Below are positions 10,115-20,006 of a stretch of 64,000 nt of DNA, one piece after another. Numbering within the stretch: position 1 is the stretch's first letter; each line of letters opens with the position of its first letter. A model generated the notes under the pieces. It worked only from the letters and a program-made list of their open reading frames with translations, ran no database searches and had not been told where the DNA came from. A program made the position numbers and the translations under genes. The stretch spans positions 62,001-126,000 of the forward strand of contig FQWG01000009.1 in assembly GCA_900129595.1 (NCBI GenBank), given 5' to 3'. This DNA comes from Flavobacterium frigidimaris (lineage in GTDB: Bacteria > Bacteroidota > Bacteroidia > Flavobacteriales > Flavobacteriaceae).

Positions 10115-10232
10115 TTTAAAACGTTAAGAGTTGGAGGTTAGGAGTTAAGGGTTGGAGATTTGAGGTGAAAGCTGAGAAAGATAACGCATAACATTTAACG
10201 GATAACCTATAACTTTTTATTAAAAAAAAGAC
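10115..10232. repeat. Degenerate short repeats in the rpsL-rpsG spacer
   Basis: The 118-bp spacer is built of G-rich near-repeats (GTTAAGAGTTGG, GTTAGGAGTT, AAGGGTTGG at 10123-10158) followed by ATAAC-type near-repeats (ATAACGCATAAC, GGATAACC, TATAAC at 10179-10213). It is not coding and forms no strong hairpin. The spacing is unusually long for two co-transcribed ribosomal genes. Confidence 0.5.
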
Positions 10233-10709
10233 ATGAGAAAAAGAGCGGCAAAGAAAAGACCACTTTTACCAGATCCAAGGTTTAATGACCAATTGGTAAC
10301 ACGTTTTGTGAACAACTTAATGTGGGATGGTAAGAAATCTACAGCTTTCAAAGTATTTTATGATGCAATTGACATCATTGAGTCTAAAAAGCAAGATTCA
10401 GAGAAATCTTCATTAGAAATTTGGAAAGATGCTTTAACAAACGTTATGCCTCACGTAGAAGTACGTAGTCGTAGGGTTGGTGGAGCTACATTTCAAATTC
10501 CAATGCAAATTAGACCAGACAGAAAAATTTCTATGGCAATGAAGTGGTTAATACTTTATTCCAGAAGAAGAAATGAAAAATCTATGGCACAACGTTTAGC
10601 GTCAGAATGTTTAGCTGCGGCTAAAGAAGAAGGTGCTGCGGTTAAGAAAAGAATGGATACTCACAAGATGGCAGAAGCTAACAAAGCTTTCTCTCACTTT
10701 AGATTTTAA
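10233..10709 (+). CDS. rpsG: 30S ribosomal protein S7
   Basis: A 158-residue S7 (uS7), which nucleates assembly of the 30S head and contacts the E-site tRNA. It begins MRKRAAKKRPLLPDPRF and carries the conserved V-R-S-R-R-V-G-G-A-T-F-Q-I-P and K-R-M-D-T-H-K-M-A-E-A-N-K-A-F segments. The spacing to fusA is 10 bp, so the two are co-transcribed. The start context is A-rich with no Shine-Dalgarno sequence. Confidence 0.98.
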   Translation: MRKRAAKKRPLLPDPRFNDQLVTRFVNNLMWDGKKSTAFKVFYDAIDIIESKKQDSEKSSLEIWKDALTNVMPHVEVRSRRVGGATFQIPMQIRPDRKISMAMKWLILYSRRRNEKSMAQRLASECLAAAKEEGAAVKKRMDTHKMAEANKAFSHFRF

Positions 10710-10719
10710 TTCGTAAGAA

Positions 10720-12876
10720 ATGGCTAGAGATTTAAAATATACAAGAAATATCGGAATTGCTGCTCACATTGATGCTGGTAAAACAACAACAACTGAGCGT
10801 ATTCTTTTTTATACTGGTAAAACTCACAAAATTGGTGAAGTACATAATGGTGCTTCTACAATGGACTGGATGGAACAAGAAGCAGAGAGAGGTATTACAA
10901 TTACTTCTGCGGCTACTACTTGTGAGTGGAATTTTCCAACTCAACAAGGAAAAGTTTTGCCAGAAACATTGCCTTACCACTTTAATATTATTGATACTCC
11001 GGGACACGTTGATTTTACTGTAGAGGTAAATCGTTCTTTACGTGTACTTGATGGTTTGGTTTTCTTGTTTAGTGCAGTTGATGGTGTTGAGCCTCAGTCT
11101 GAAACTAACTGGAGACTTGCAGATCAATATAGAGTTCCTCGTATGGGATTTGTTAATAAAATGGACAGACAAGGTTCTAACTTTTTGAATGTATGTCAAC
11201 AAGTTAGAGATATGTTGAAGTCTAATGCAGTTGCGATCACTTTGCCAATTGGTGAAGAGAATGATTTCAAAGGTGTGGTTGATTTAGTGAAAAATCAGGC
11301 TATTATATGGCATGATGAAACTTTAGGAGCTACTTTTGATATTGTGCCTATTCCTGAGGATATGCTTGCAGAAGTAAAGGAATACAGATCTATTCTTATT
11401 GAAGCAGTTGCTGATTATGATGAGAATCTTTTGGAGAAATTCATGGAAGATGAAAATTCTATTACAGAAGAGGAAATCAATAAAGCTTTAAGAGCTGCTA
11501 CTATAGATATGGCAATTATCCCAATGCTTGCTGGTTCTTCTTTCAAAAACAAAGGAGTTCAGTTTATGTTGGATGCTGTATGTAAGTATTTGCCATCTCC
11601 AATGGATAAAGAAGGTATTGAAGGGATTCACCCTGATGATGCTGAATTATTAGAGGAAGATCAAACTAAAATCTTGCGTAAGCCAGATGTAAAAGAGCCG
11701 TTCGCTGCTTTGGCATTTAAAATTGCTACTGACCCATTCGTAGGTCGTTTAGCTTTCTTCCGTGCTTACTCTGGTCGTTTAGATGCTGGTTCTTATGTTT
11801 TGAACACTCGTTCAGGAAATAAAGAAAGAATTTCTCGTATCTACCAAATGCACGCAAACAAACAAAATCCAATCGAATTTATTGAGGCTGGAGATATTGG
11901 GGCTGCTGTTGGATTTAAAGATATTAAAACTGGAGATACATTGTGTGATGAAAAACACCCAATTATTCTTGAGTCTATGAAATTCCCTGCGCCGGTAATT
12001 GGTATTGCAATTGAACCTAAAACTAAGGCTGACGTTGATAAAATGGGTATGGCTTTGGCTAAATTAGCTGAAGAGGATCCAACGTTTACTGTTAGAACAG
12101 ATGAGGCTTCAGGGCAAACAATTATCTCTGGTATGGGTGAGCTTCACTTAGATATCTTGGTAGATCGTATGAAACGTGAATTTAAAGTTGAAGTGAACCA
12201 AGGTGAGCCTCAAGTTGAATATAAAGAAGCGTTTACTAGAAGTGCAACGCATAGAGAGACTTATAAGAAACAATCAGGAGGTCGTGGTAAATTCGGTGAT
12301 ATCGTATTTACACTTGAACCAGCTGACGAAGTTGATGGTAAAGTACCTGTAGGATTGCAATTTATTAATGCTGTAAAAGGTGGTAACGTTCCTAAGGAAT
12401 ATATTCCATCTGTAGAAAAAGGTTTCCGTGAAGCTATGAAAACTGGTCCTTTAGCAGGATATCAGGTGGATAGTTTGAAAGTGACTTTAACTGACGGATC
12501 TTTCCACCCTGTCGATTCTGATGCTCTTTCTTTTGAATTGGCTGCAAGAATGGGGTATAGAGAAGTTGCTAAAGCTGCTGGAGCGGTAATTCTTGAGCCT
12601 ATCATGAAAATGGAAGTTATTACTCCTGAAGAAAACATGGGAGATATCGTAGGTGATATCAACCGTCGTAGAGGTCAGGTTAATGACATGGGTGACAGAA
12701 ATGGTGCTAAAACTATTAAAGCTGATGTGCCATTATCAGAAATGTTTGGATATGTAACAACATTAAGAACATTGTCTTCTGGTAGAGCTACTTCAACAAT
12801 GGAGTTCTCTCACTATGCAGAAACACCTTCTAATATTTCAGAAGCTGTAATTAAAAAAGCAAAAGGTAACGCTTAA
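10720..12876 (+). CDS. fusA: Translation elongation factor G
   Basis: A 718-residue EF-G, the GTPase that drives ribosomal translocation and, with RRF, ribosome recycling. The G1 P-loop A-H-I-D-A-G-K-T is at residues 15-22, the switch segment R-G-I-T-I-T-S near 60, D-T-P-G-H-V-D near 92 and N-K-M-D near 146. Domains II-V follow, including the E-S-M-K-F-P-A-P-V domain III start and the domain IV/V region. It is the third gene of the rpsL unit, 11 bp before rpsJ. Full length and canonical. It could be one of two EF-G copies in the genome, but its position makes it the main translational one. Confidence 0.98.
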   Translation: MARDLKYTRNIGIAAHIDAGKTTTTERILFYTGKTHKIGEVHNGASTMDWMEQEAERGITITSAATTCEWNFPTQQGKVLPETLPYHFNIIDTPGHVDFTVEVNRSLRVLDGLVFLFSAVDGVEPQSETNWRLADQYRVPRMGFVNKMDRQGSNFLNVCQQVRDMLKSNAVAITLPIGEENDFKGVVDLVKNQAIIWHDETLGATFDIVPIPEDMLAEVKEYRSILIEAVADYDENLLEKFMEDENSITEEEINKALRAATIDMAIIPMLAGSSFKNKGVQFMLDAVCKYLPSPMDKEGIEGIHPDDAELLEEDQTKILRKPDVKEPFAALAFKIATDPFVGRLAFFRAYSGRLDAGSYVLNTRSGNKERISRIYQMHANKQNPIEFIEAGDIGAAVGFKDIKTGDTLCDEKHPIILESMKFPAPVIGIAIEPKTKADVDKMGMALAKLAEEDPTFTVRTDEASGQTIISGMGELHLDILVDRMKREFKVEVNQGEPQVEYKEAFTRSATHRETYKKQSGGRGKFGDIVFTLEPADEVDGKVPVGLQFINAVKGGNVPKEYIPSVEKGFREAMKTGPLAGYQVDSLKVTLTDGSFHPVDSDALSFELAARMGYREVAKAAGAVILEPIMKMEVITPEENMGDIVGDINRRRGQVNDMGDRNGAKTIKADVPLSEMFGYVTTLRTLSSGRATSTMEFSHYAETPSNISEAVIKKAKGNA

Positions 12877-12887
12877 TTCTTAAGAAA

Positions 12888-13193
12888 ATGAGTCAAAAAA
12901 TCAGAATAAAACTAAAATCTTACGATCACATGTTGGTAGACAAGTCTGCTGAAAAGATCGTAAAAACAGTAAAAACTACTGGAGCAGTTGTAACAGGTCC
13001 AATTCCGTTGCCAACTCACAAAAAACTTTTCACTGTGTTGCGTTCTCCGCACGTTAACAAAAAAGCGAGAGAGCAATTTGAAGTAATGTCATACAAGAGA
13101 TTGATTGATATTTATTCATCTTCATCTAAAACTATTGATGCATTAATGAAACTTGAATTGCCAAGTGGAGTTGAAGTAGAAATAAAAGTATAA
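12888..13193 (+). CDS. rpsJ: 30S ribosomal protein S10
   Basis: A 101-residue S10 (uS10), a 30S head protein that in other bacteria also pairs with NusB in antitermination. It has the [10 protein letters not shown] start and the conserved G-P-I-P-L-P-T and [14 protein letters not shown] loop. It normally heads the S10 operon, but here it closes the rpsL-fusA unit: a strong terminator follows and rplC has its own promoter about 400 bp on. Confidence 0.98.
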
Positions 13194-13216
13194 TTTTTTT
13201 ATTATATTTTACGTAT

Positions 13217-13248
13217 AAAAGCGAGGCATTTTTTGTCTCGCTTTTTTT
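13217..13248 (+). terminator. Rho-independent terminator after rpsJ
   Basis: Arms at 13217-13225 (AAAAGCGAG) and 13237-13245 (CTCGCTTTT) form a 9-bp stem with an 11-nt loop, followed by a T run to 13248. It ends the rpsL-rpsG-fusA-rpsJ transcript. Confidence 0.9.
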
Positions 13249-13498
13249 GTTGTTAAAAGTTTTGTTTGTTATTTTTTTGAAGAAATATGTTTTTGCGGTT
13301 TATTATTTTTTATTTGATCAAAGAGCCTCTTGTTAAGGGTGTTGCGTATTTTTTTCTTGAGGGGAATTAAGTAATTGTTAAGTCTTTTATTGATGAGCGT
13401 TAAAAAATAGATGGTTGGTTTATTGAGGAAATAAGATGCTGTTGTTGGTGATCTTGGTGCTTTGATTTTGATTATGAGACATTTAATTTTTGTAACTG

Positions 13499-13530
13499 TT
13501 TGGTATATTCAATTTTAATGTATACTTTTG
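13499..13530 (+). promoter_or_regulatory. Bacteroidota-type promoter of the S10-spc-alpha block (upstream of rplC)
   Basis: TTTG at 13499-13502, a 20-nt spacer and TACTTTTG at 13523-13530 (perfect TAnnTTTG). The predicted leader to the rplC ATG is about 65 nt, room for an L3- or L4-dependent control structure, though no strong hairpin is evident. Confidence 0.75.
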
Positions 13531-13599
13531 CACTCCCTGTTTGGAAATTTCTGTTATTTTCAAATTGAAGGGAATTTTAGTAATTAATAATTAATATTT

Positions 13600-14217
13600 A
13601 TGTCTGGGTTAATTGGTAAAAAAATCGGCATGACTAGTATTTTCGACGAAAACGGGAAAAACATTCCTTGTACAGTAATCGAGGCTGGGCCGTGTGTTGT
13701 TACCCAAGTCAGAACCAAAGGTGTTGACGGGTACGAAGCGTTGCAACTTGGTTTCGATGACAAAAACGAGAAACATTCCACTAAAGCGGCTTTAGGTCAC
13801 TTTAAAAAAGCTGGAACTGTTGCTAAGAAAAAAGTCGTTGAATTTCAAGATTTTGCAACTGAACAAAAATTAGGAGATCTTATTGATGTTTCTATTTTTG
13901 CTGAAGGAGAATTTGTAGATGTACAAGGTGTATCTAAAGGTAAAGGTTTTCAAGGGGTTGTTAAGCGTCACGGATTTGGTGGTGTTGGACAAGCAACTCA
14001 CGGTCAACACAACCGTTTAAGAGCGCCAGGTTCTGTGGGAGCTTCTTCTTATCCATCTAGAGTATTCAAAGGAATGCGTATGGCTGGAAGAATGGGAGGA
14101 GACAATGTAAAAGTTCAAAACCTTAGAGTTTTAAAAGTAGTTGCTGAAAAGAACCTGCTTGTTATTAAAGGATGCGTTCCTGGACATAAAAACTCTTATG
14201 TAATCATTCAGAAGTAA
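13600..14217 (+). CDS. rplC: 50S ribosomal protein L3
   Basis: A 205-residue L3 (uL3), which binds early in 50S assembly and reaches the peptidyl-transferase centre. It begins [20 protein letters not shown] and carries the hallmark [11 protein letters not shown] loop followed by [10 protein letters not shown]. It is the first gene of the block after the gap, and its TAA shares its last A with the rplD ATG, indicating coupled translation. Confidence 0.98.
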   Translation: MSGLIGKKIGMTSIFDENGKNIPCTVIEAGPCVVTQVRTKGVDGYEALQLGFDDKNEKHSTKAALGHFKKAGTVAKKKVVEFQDFATEQKLGDLIDVSIFAEGEFVDVQGVSKGKGFQGVVKRHGFGGVGQATHGQHNRLRAPGSVGASSYPSRVFKGMRMAGRMGGDNVKVQNLRVLKVVAEKNLLVIKGCVPGHKNSYVIIQK

Positions 14218-14846
14218 TGGAAGTAAAAGTATTAGATTTCAACGGAAAAGATACTGGAAGAAAAGTTCAACTTTCTGATTCAGTATTCGCAATTGAACCA
14301 AACAATCACGCTGTATACCTTGATGTTAAGCAATATCTTGCTAATCAAAGACAAGGAACTCACAAGGCTAAAGAAAGAGCTGAAGTGACAGGAAGTACAC
14401 GTAAGATTAAAAAACAAAAAGGAACAGGTACAGCTCGTGCGGGAAGTATCAAAAATCCATTGTTTAAAGGTGGTGGAACAATTTTTGGACCAAGACCAAG
14501 AAGTTATTCATTTAAATTGAATAAAGGCTTGAAGAGATTGGCAAGAAAATCAGCTTTCTCAATCAAAGCAAAAGAGGCGAATATCATCGTTCTTGAAGAC
14601 TTTAATTTTGAAGCGCCAAACACTAAAAATTTCATTAACGTTTTGAAAGCTTTAGGGTTAGAAAATAAAAAATCTCTATTTGTGTTGGGAGAGTCGAATA
14701 AAAATGTATATTTGTCCTCACGCAATTTAAAGGCTTCTAATGTCGTAACTAGCTCAGAATTAAGCACTTACGCTATTTTAAACACTAATAATTTAGTGCT
14801 TTTAGAAGGTTCTTTGGAGTTAATCGAAGAAAATTTAAGCAAATAA
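14217..14846 (+). CDS. rplD: 50S ribosomal protein L4
   Basis: A 209-residue L4 (uL4) of the exit-tunnel constriction. The conserved extended loop [19 protein letters not shown] lies around residues 70-88. In E. coli L4 represses its own operon. Whether that holds here is unknown, since the promoter and leader are different. It overlaps rplC by 1 nt. Confidence 0.98.
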   Translation: MEVKVLDFNGKDTGRKVQLSDSVFAIEPNNHAVYLDVKQYLANQRQGTHKAKERAEVTGSTRKIKKQKGTGTARAGSIKNPLFKGGGTIFGPRPRSYSFKLNKGLKRLARKSAFSIKAKEANIIVLEDFNFEAPNTKNFINVLKALGLENKKSLFVLGESNKNVYLSSRNLKASNVVTSSELSTYAILNTNNLVLLEGSLELIEENLSK

Positions 14847-14853
14847 TAGGAAT

Positions 14854-15144
14854 ATGAGTATCATAATTAGACCTATAGTAACAGAAAAAGTAACCAAAGA
14901 AAGTGAAGTTTTAAACCGCTTCGGATTCGTTGTTGACAAAAAAGCAAACAAAGTTCAGATTAAGAAAGCTATTGAAGCTGCTTATGGAGTAACTATCGTT
15001 TCAGTTAACACGATGAACGTAAGACCGGATAGAACTACAAAATACACTAAAAGTGGTTTGATCAGTGGAAAGACAAATGCAATTAAAAAAGCGATTGTTC
15101 AAGTACAAGAAGGAGAAACAATTGATTTTTACAACAATATCTAA
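14854..15144 (+). CDS. rplW: 50S ribosomal protein L23
   Basis: A 96-residue L23 (uL23), the exit-site protein that docks trigger factor and SRP. It contains I-I-R-P-I-V-T-E-K and the V-N-T-M-N-V-R-P-D-R-T-T-K segment. It lies 7 bp after rplD in the same operon. Confidence 0.97.
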   Translation: MSIIIRPIVTEKVTKESEVLNRFGFVVDKKANKVQIKKAIEAAYGVTIVSVNTMNVRPDRTTKYTKSGLISGKTNAIKKAIVQVQEGETIDFYNNI

Positions 15145-15153
15145 GATAGAAAA

Positions 15154-15978
15154 ATGTCAGTAAGAAAATTAAAACCTATTACCCCAGGTCAGCGATTTAG
15201 AGTTGTGAATGGTTATGACGCCATTACAACTGATAAGCCGGAACGCTCTTTGATAGCGCCGATAAAAAACTCTGGAGGTAGAAATAGTCAAGGAAAGATG
15301 ACCATGCGTTATACGGGTGGTGGTCACAAGCAGAGATATCGTATTATTGATTTCAAAAGAACTAAAGACGGAATTCCGGCTACAGTGAAATCAATCGAAT
15401 ATGATCCAAATCGTACTGCATTTATCGCTTTATTAGCTTACGCTGATGGAGAGAAAACTTATGTTATTGCTCAAAACGGATTGAAAGTTGGTCAGAAATT
15501 AGTTTCTGGTCCGGAATCTCAACCTGAAATTGGTAATACATTGCCTTTAAGCAGAATTCCTTTAGGAACTGTAATCTCTTGTATTGAGTTACGTCCAGGT
15601 CAGGGAGCGGTAATCGCTCGTTCAGCTGGTACATTTGCTCAATTAATGGCAAGAGATGGAAAATATGCTACAATCAAAATGCCATCTGGTGAAACAAGAT
15701 TGATCTTGTTAACTTGTTCGGCTACAATTGGAGCTGTTTCTAATTCAGACCACCAATTAGTTGTATCAGGAAAAGCTGGTAGAACAAGATGGTTAGGAAG
15801 AAGACCTAGAACAAGACCTGTTGCAATGAACCCTGTTGATCACCCAATGGGTGGTGGAGAAGGACGTTCTTCTGGTGGACATCCACGTTCAAGAAATGGA
15901 ATACCAGCAAAAGGTTATAGAACTCGTTCTAAGAAAAACCCGAGTAACAAGTATATCGTAGAACGTAGAAAGAAATAA
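15154..15978 (+). CDS. rplB: 50S ribosomal protein L2
   Basis: A 274-residue L2 (uL2), needed for subunit joining and peptidyl-transferase activity. The functional loop [13 protein letters not shown], with its conserved His, is intact near residues 227-239, and the tail is Lys/Arg-rich. It sits 9 bp after rplW and 6 bp before rpsS. Confidence 0.98.
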   Translation: MSVRKLKPITPGQRFRVVNGYDAITTDKPERSLIAPIKNSGGRNSQGKMTMRYTGGGHKQRYRIIDFKRTKDGIPATVKSIEYDPNRTAFIALLAYADGEKTYVIAQNGLKVGQKLVSGPESQPEIGNTLPLSRIPLGTVISCIELRPGQGAVIARSAGTFAQLMARDGKYATIKMPSGETRLILLTCSATIGAVSNSDHQLVVSGKAGRTRWLGRRPRTRPVAMNPVDHPMGGGEGRSSGGHPRSRNGIPAKGYRTRSKKNPSNKYIVERRKK

Positions 15979-15984
15979 TAAGAT

Positions 15985-16263
15985 ATGGCACGTTCATTAA
16001 AAAAAGGACCTTTCGTTCATTATAAGTTAGACAAGAAAGTTCAGGAAAACGTAGAGAGTGGTAAAAATAGTGTAGTGAAGACTTGGTCTAGAGCTTCTAT
16101 GATTACTCCGGATTTCGTTGGACAAACTATCGCAGTTCATAACGGTCGTCAATTTGTACCAGTTTACGTAACAGAAAACATGGTAGGTCACAAATTAGGA
16201 GAATTTTCACCAACTAGATCTTTTAGAGGTCATGCTGGAGCAAAAAATAAAGGTAAAAAATAA
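15985..16263 (+). CDS. rpsS: 30S ribosomal protein S19
   Basis: A 92-residue S19 (uS19) of the 30S head, beside S13. It begins [15 protein letters not shown] and contains [14 protein letters not shown] and [16 protein letters not shown] motifs. It follows the usual S10-operon order. Confidence 0.98.
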
Positions 16264-16269
16264 GAAGCA

Positions 16270-16683
16270 ATGGGAGTTCGTAAAAGAGAAACAGCAGATG
16301 CGAGAAAAGAGGCTAATAAGTCTATTGCTTTCGCAAAATTGAATAACTGCCCTACTTCACCTAGAAAAATGCGCTTAGTAGCGGACTTGGTAAGAGGTCA
16401 GAAGGTAGAAAGAGCACTTAACATCTTAAGATTTAGTTCTAAAGAAGCTTCAAGAAAATTAGAGAAACTATTATTATCTGCAATCAATAACTGGGAGCAA
16501 AAAAATAGTGAAGGTAATTTAGAAGAAGCTGGATTATTTGTTAAGGAGATCAGAGTAGATGGTGGAATGATGTTGAAAAGACTTCGTCCAGCTCCACAAG
16601 GTCGTGCACACAGAATAAGAAAACGTTCTAATCACGTAACAATCGTGCTTGGAGCTATCAATAACACACAAAGCAATTCTTAA
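16270..16683 (+). CDS. rplV: 50S ribosomal protein L22
   Basis: A 137-residue L22 (uL22) whose beta-hairpin lines the exit tunnel. The hairpin segment [16 protein letters not shown] is present, with a wild-type-looking sequence in the region where macrolide-resistance changes occur. The N-terminus has a ~15-residue extension relative to the E. coli protein. Confidence 0.98.
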
Positions 16684-16688
16684 GCAGC

Positions 16689-17450
16689 ATGGGACAAAAG
16701 ACAAATCCAATTGGAAATAGACTTGGTATCATCAGAGGGTGGGACTCAAACTGGTATGGTGGAAATGATTACGGTGATAAACTTGCCGAAGATCACAAAA
16801 TCAGAAAGTATATCCACGCTCGTTTATCAAAAGCTAGTGTATCTAAAGTAATCATCGAGAGAACTTTGAAACTTGTAACCGTTACTATCACTACTGCCAG
16901 ACCTGGTATCATTATCGGAAAAGGTGGACAAGAGGTAGACAAGTTGAAAGAAGAACTTAAGAAAGTTACTGACAAAGAGGTTCAAATCAACATCTTTGAA
17001 ATCAAAAGACCTGAATTAGATGCTTATCTTGTGGCGACAAGCATCGCTCGTCAAATCGAAAGCCGTATTTCTTACAGACGTGCAATCAAAATGGCTATTG
17101 CTGCTTCTATGCGTATGAACGCTGAAGGTATCAAAGTTTTGATTTCTGGTCGTTTGAATGGTGCAGAGATGGCACGTTCAGAAGGTTTCAAAGAAGGTAG
17201 AATTCCTCTATCAACTTTCAGAGCTGATATTGATTATGCTTTGGCTGAAGCTCACACTACTTATGGTAGAATGGGGATCAAAGTATGGATCATGAAAGGT
17301 GAAGTTTATGGAAAGAGAGATCTTTCTCCACTTGCAGGAATGGATAAAAAACAATCTGGAACTGGTGGTGGTAAAGGTGGAGATTCTCCGAGAGGAGACA
17401 GAAAACCTTTTAATAAAGGTGGAAAACCAGACGCTCGTAAAAGAAAGTAA
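16689..17450 (+). CDS. rpsC: 30S ribosomal protein S3
   Basis: A 253-residue S3 (uS3) at the mRNA entry tunnel. The KH domain GxxG loop ([12 protein letters not shown]) is near residue 75. The C-terminal ~35 residues are a low-complexity Gly/Lys/Arg tail (G-T-G-G-G-K-G-G-D to K-R-K) that makes the protein longer than the E. coli one, as is common in this phylum. Confidence 0.98.
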   Translation: MGQKTNPIGNRLGIIRGWDSNWYGGNDYGDKLAEDHKIRKYIHARLSKASVSKVIIERTLKLVTVTITTARPGIIIGKGGQEVDKLKEELKKVTDKEVQINIFEIKRPELDAYLVATSIARQIESRISYRRAIKMAIAASMRMNAEGIKVLISGRLNGAEMARSEGFKEGRIPLSTFRADIDYALAEAHTTYGRMGIKVWIMKGEVYGKRDLSPLAGMDKKQSGTGGGKGGDSPRGDRKPFNKGGKPDARKRK

Positions 17451-17469
17451 ATTTTTAAACTAAAGAAAA

Positions 17470-17895
17470 ATGTTACAGCCTAAAAGAACAAAATACCGTA
17501 AGGTACAAAAGGGTAAAATGAAAGGTAACTCTCAAAGAGGGCATGAACTTTCTAATGGAATGTTTGGTATTAAATCTGTACATGAAGATGGAATGTTCTT
17601 AACTTCTCGTCAAATCGAAGCTGCGCGTATTGCTGCAACTCGTTTCATGAAGAGAGAAGGACAATTATGGATCAAAATATTTCCAGACAAACCAATTACT
17701 AAGAAGCCTCTTGAGGTACGTATGGGTAAAGGTAAAGGTGCCGTTGAATATTGGGCTGCCGTTGTTAAACCCGGAAGAATTATGTTTGAAGTTGGAGGAG
17801 TTCCTTTATCAGTTGCAAAAGAGGCGTTACGTCTTGCAGCTCAAAAGCTTCCAGTAAAAACTAAATTCGTCGTTGCTAGAGATTTCGAAGCATAA
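17470..17895 (+). CDS. rplP: 50S ribosomal protein L16
   Basis: A 141-residue L16 (uL16), which contacts the A-site tRNA. It begins [19 protein letters not shown] and carries [13 protein letters not shown]. It lies 19 bp after rpsC and is canonical in length. Confidence 0.98.
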   Translation: MLQPKRTKYRKVQKGKMKGNSQRGHELSNGMFGIKSVHEDGMFLTSRQIEAARIAATRFMKREGQLWIKIFPDKPITKKPLEVRMGKGKGAVEYWAAVVKPGRIMFEVGGVPLSVAKEALRLAAQKLPVKTKFVVARDFEA

Positions 17896-17908
17896 TTAAA
17901 TTTATATT

Positions 17909-18100
17909 ATGAAACAATCAGAAATAAAAGATCTTTCTGCAGCGGAGTTGCAAGAAAAACTTAGTCAAACTAAGAAAATATATGCTGACCTAAAAATGGC
18001 TCACGCTATTTCTCCAATTGAGAACCCACTTCAAATTAGAAGTGTAAGAAGAACAGTTGCAAGATTGGCTACAGAGTTAACTAAAAGAGAGTTACAATAA
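17909..18100 (+). CDS. rpmC: 50S ribosomal protein L29
   Basis: A 63-residue L29 (uL29) exit-site protein: two antiparallel helices with the E-L-Q-E-K-L and N-P-L-Q-I-R-S-V-R-R-T-V-A-R pattern. It sits between rplP and rpsQ in the conserved order. Confidence 0.96.
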   Translation: MKQSEIKDLSAAELQEKLSQTKKIYADLKMAHAISPIENPLQIRSVRRTVARLATELTKRELQ

Positions 18101-18117
18101 TTGTATTCTGCTGAAAG

Positions 18118-18378
18118 ATGGAAGAAAAAAGAAATTTAAGAAAAGAAAGAATAGGTGTTGTTACTTCAAATAAAATGGATAAGTCTATTGTTATTGCTGA
18201 AGTAAGAAAAGTAAAACACCCATTATACGGTAAGTTCGTGTTGAAAACAAAGAAATACGTTGCACACGACGAAACAAACGACTGTAACATTGGAGATACT
18301 GTAAGAATTAGCGAAACGCGTCCTTTAAGTAAAACAAAATGTTGGAGATTAGTTGAAATCTTAGAAAGAGCTAAATAA
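18118..18378 (+). CDS. rpsQ: 30S ribosomal protein S17
   Basis: An 86-residue S17 (uS17), an OB-fold assembly protein that binds 16S helix 11. It carries the [13 protein letters not shown] and [17 protein letters not shown] signatures. There are only 2 bp between its stop and the rplN ATG. Confidence 0.97.
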   Translation: MEEKRNLRKERIGVVTSNKMDKSIVIAEVRKVKHPLYGKFVLKTKKYVAHDETNDCNIGDTVRISETRPLSKTKCWRLVEILERAK

Positions 18379-18380
18379 TT

Positions 18381-18749
18381 ATGGTACAACAGGAATCAAG
18401 ACTAAAAGTAGCAGATAACACGGGAGCAAAAGAAGTTTTAACTATCCGTGTTTTAGGAGGTACCAAAAGAAGGTATGCCTCTGTTGGTGACAAGATTGTA
18501 GTATCTATTAAAGATGCAACTCCTAACGGTAACGTTAAAAAAGGAGCTGTTTCAACTGCAGTTGTTGTACGTACCAAAAAAGAAGTGAGAAGAGCTGATG
18601 GTTCTTATATCCGTTTCGATGATAATGCATGTGTTCTTTTGAACGCTGCAGGGGAAATGAGAGGAACACGTGTTTTTGGTCCGGTAGCAAGAGAACTTCG
18701 TGAAAAACAATTCATGAAAATTGTATCATTAGCACCAGAAGTGCTTTAA
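18381..18749 (+). CDS. rplN: 50S ribosomal protein L14
   Basis: A 122-residue L14 (uL14), a five-stranded barrel at the subunit interface. The [17 protein letters not shown] start and [13 protein letters not shown] motif are both diagnostic. First gene of the classical spc order. Confidence 0.98.
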
Positions 18750-18760
18750 TTCGTTTTAAG

Positions 18761-19075
18761 ATGATAAAGCTAAAAATAAAATCAGGAGACATCGTAAGAG
18801 TTATTGCTGGAGACCATAAAGGTGCTGAAGGTAAAGTATTACGTGTTTACCGTGAGAAAAATAAAGCGATAGTTGAAGGTGTAAACATGGTTTCGAAACA
18901 TACAAAACCAAGTGCTAAAAACCCTCAAGGTGGTATCGTTAAGAAAGAAGCTTCTATACAAATATCTAACATTTCACTAATTGATCCTAAAACTAAGGAA
19001 ACAACTAGAGTTGGTATTAGAGTAGAAGGAGATAAGAAAGTAAGATTTTCAAAAAAATCTAATCAAGTACTATAG
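18761..19075 (+). CDS. rplX: 50S ribosomal protein L24
   Basis: A 104-residue L24 (uL24), an assembly initiator with a KOW motif ([21 protein letters not shown]). It follows rplN by 11 bp and precedes rplE by 2 bp. Confidence 0.97.
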   Translation: MIKLKIKSGDIVRVIAGDHKGAEGKVLRVYREKNKAIVEGVNMVSKHTKPSAKNPQGGIVKKEASIQISNISLIDPKTKETTRVGIRVEGDKKVRFSKKSNQVL

Positions 19076-19077
19076 TA

Positions 19078-19629
19078 ATGGCATATACACCTAGACTAAA
19101 AGAAGAATATAAGAGTAGAGTAATCTCTGCTCTTAAAGAGGAATTCGGATATACAAACGTGATGCAAGTTCCAAAACTTGAGAAAATCGTTTTGAGCCGT
19201 GGAGTTGGTGCAGCTGTATCTGATAAAAAACTTATTGACTATGCAGTTGATGAGTTAACAAAGATCACTGGACAAAAAGCAGTATCTACAATTTCAAAGA
19301 AAGACGTTGCGTCATTCAAATTGAGAAAAGGGATGCCTATTGGAGCAAAAGTTACTTTACGTGGTGAAAGAATGTATGAGTTTTTAGATAGACTTATTAC
19401 TTCTGCTTTACCACGCGTTAGAGATTTTAGTGGTATCAAAGCTACTGGTTTCGACGGAAGAGGTAATTACAACCTTGGAGTTTTAGAGCAAATCATTTTC
19501 CCTGAAATTGATATTGACAAAGTAAACAAAATTTCAGGAATGGATATTACATTTGTTACTACTGCTCAAACAGACAAGGAAGCAAAGTCATTATTGGCTG
19601 AATTAGGATTACCTTTTAAAAAGAATTAA
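19078..19629 (+). CDS. rplE: 50S ribosomal protein L5
   Basis: A 183-residue L5 (uL5), which binds 5S rRNA and forms the B1b bridge. It contains [13 protein letters not shown] and the [16 protein letters not shown] region. Normal length and operon position. Confidence 0.98.
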   Translation: MAYTPRLKEEYKSRVISALKEEFGYTNVMQVPKLEKIVLSRGVGAAVSDKKLIDYAVDELTKITGQKAVSTISKKDVASFKLRKGMPIGAKVTLRGERMYEFLDRLITSALPRVRDFSGIKATGFDGRGNYNLGVLEQIIFPEIDIDKVNKISGMDITFVTTAQTDKEAKSLLAELGLPFKKN

Positions 19630-19632
19630 GAC

Positions 19633-19902
19633 ATGGCTAAAGAATCAATGAAAGCCCGTGAGGTGAAAAGAGAGAAAACGGTAGCTAAGTATGCTGAGAA
19701 AAGAAAAGCTTTGAAAGAAGCTGGAGATTTTGAAGGTCTACAAAAATTACCTAAAAATGCTTCACCAGTTCGTTTACACAATCGTTGTAAATTAACAGGC
19801 AGACCAAGAGGTTATATCCGTCAATTTGGTATTTCACGTGTAACTTTCCGTGAGATGGCTAATAATGGATTAATTCCTGGAGTTAAAAAGGCATCTTGGT
19901 AA
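19633..19902 (+). CDS. rpsN: 30S ribosomal protein S14 (zinc-independent type)
   Basis: An 89-residue S14 (uS14). The [15 protein letters not shown] motif keeps only one Cys and lacks the CxxC pair of the short zinc-binding form, so this is the C-minus, zinc-independent type. The end of the gene overlaps the -33 element of a predicted promoter for rpsH. Confidence 0.97.
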   Translation: MAKESMKAREVKREKTVAKYAEKRKALKEAGDFEGLQKLPKNASPVRLHNRCKLTGRPRGYIRQFGISRVTFREMANNGLIPGVKKASW

Positions 19903-19926
19903 TCTCGCAATAAGTTACTACTTTTG
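19896..19926 (+). promoter_or_regulatory. Predicted internal promoter upstream of rpsH
   Basis: TTG at 19896-19898, inside the last codons of rpsN, then a 20-nt spacer and a perfect -7 TACTTTTG at 19919-19926. The layout is the same as at the rplC and carA promoters. A transcript would begin near 19931 and carry the hairpin at 19959-19982 in its leader. Confidence 0.65.
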
Positions 19927-19958
19927 CAAACCAAAAAATAATTTTAATTGATTAAAGG

Positions 19959-19982
19959 TTCGGGAGGCGAGTGCCTCCCGAA
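19959..19982 (+). promoter_or_regulatory. GC-rich hairpin in the rpsN-rpsH spacer
   Basis: Arms 19959-19968 (TTCGGGAGGC) and 19973-19982 (GCCTCCCGAA) pair perfectly over 10 bp around a 4-nt loop. No T tract follows, so it is not a simple terminator. It lies 24 nt before the rpsH ATG and could be a ribosomal-protein control site or an mRNA-stabilising element. Confidence 0.6.
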
Positions 19983-20006
19983 AACCATAGTCGCAATCAA
20001 ATACAT

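Larger units (their letters stand above)
13194..13599. other. Intergenic region splitting rpsJ from rplC
   Basis: A 406-bp non-coding gap. It contains the rpsJ terminator at its start and the rplC promoter near 13499-13530. The central ~250 bp is T-rich with no open frame, RNA gene or clear repeat. Confidence 0.6.

Noticed and set aside
19971..20006. GTG start of rpsH at 19971
   Set aside because: It lies inside the hairpin, and the added residues have no counterpart in S8; ATG 20007 gives the canonical N-terminus.
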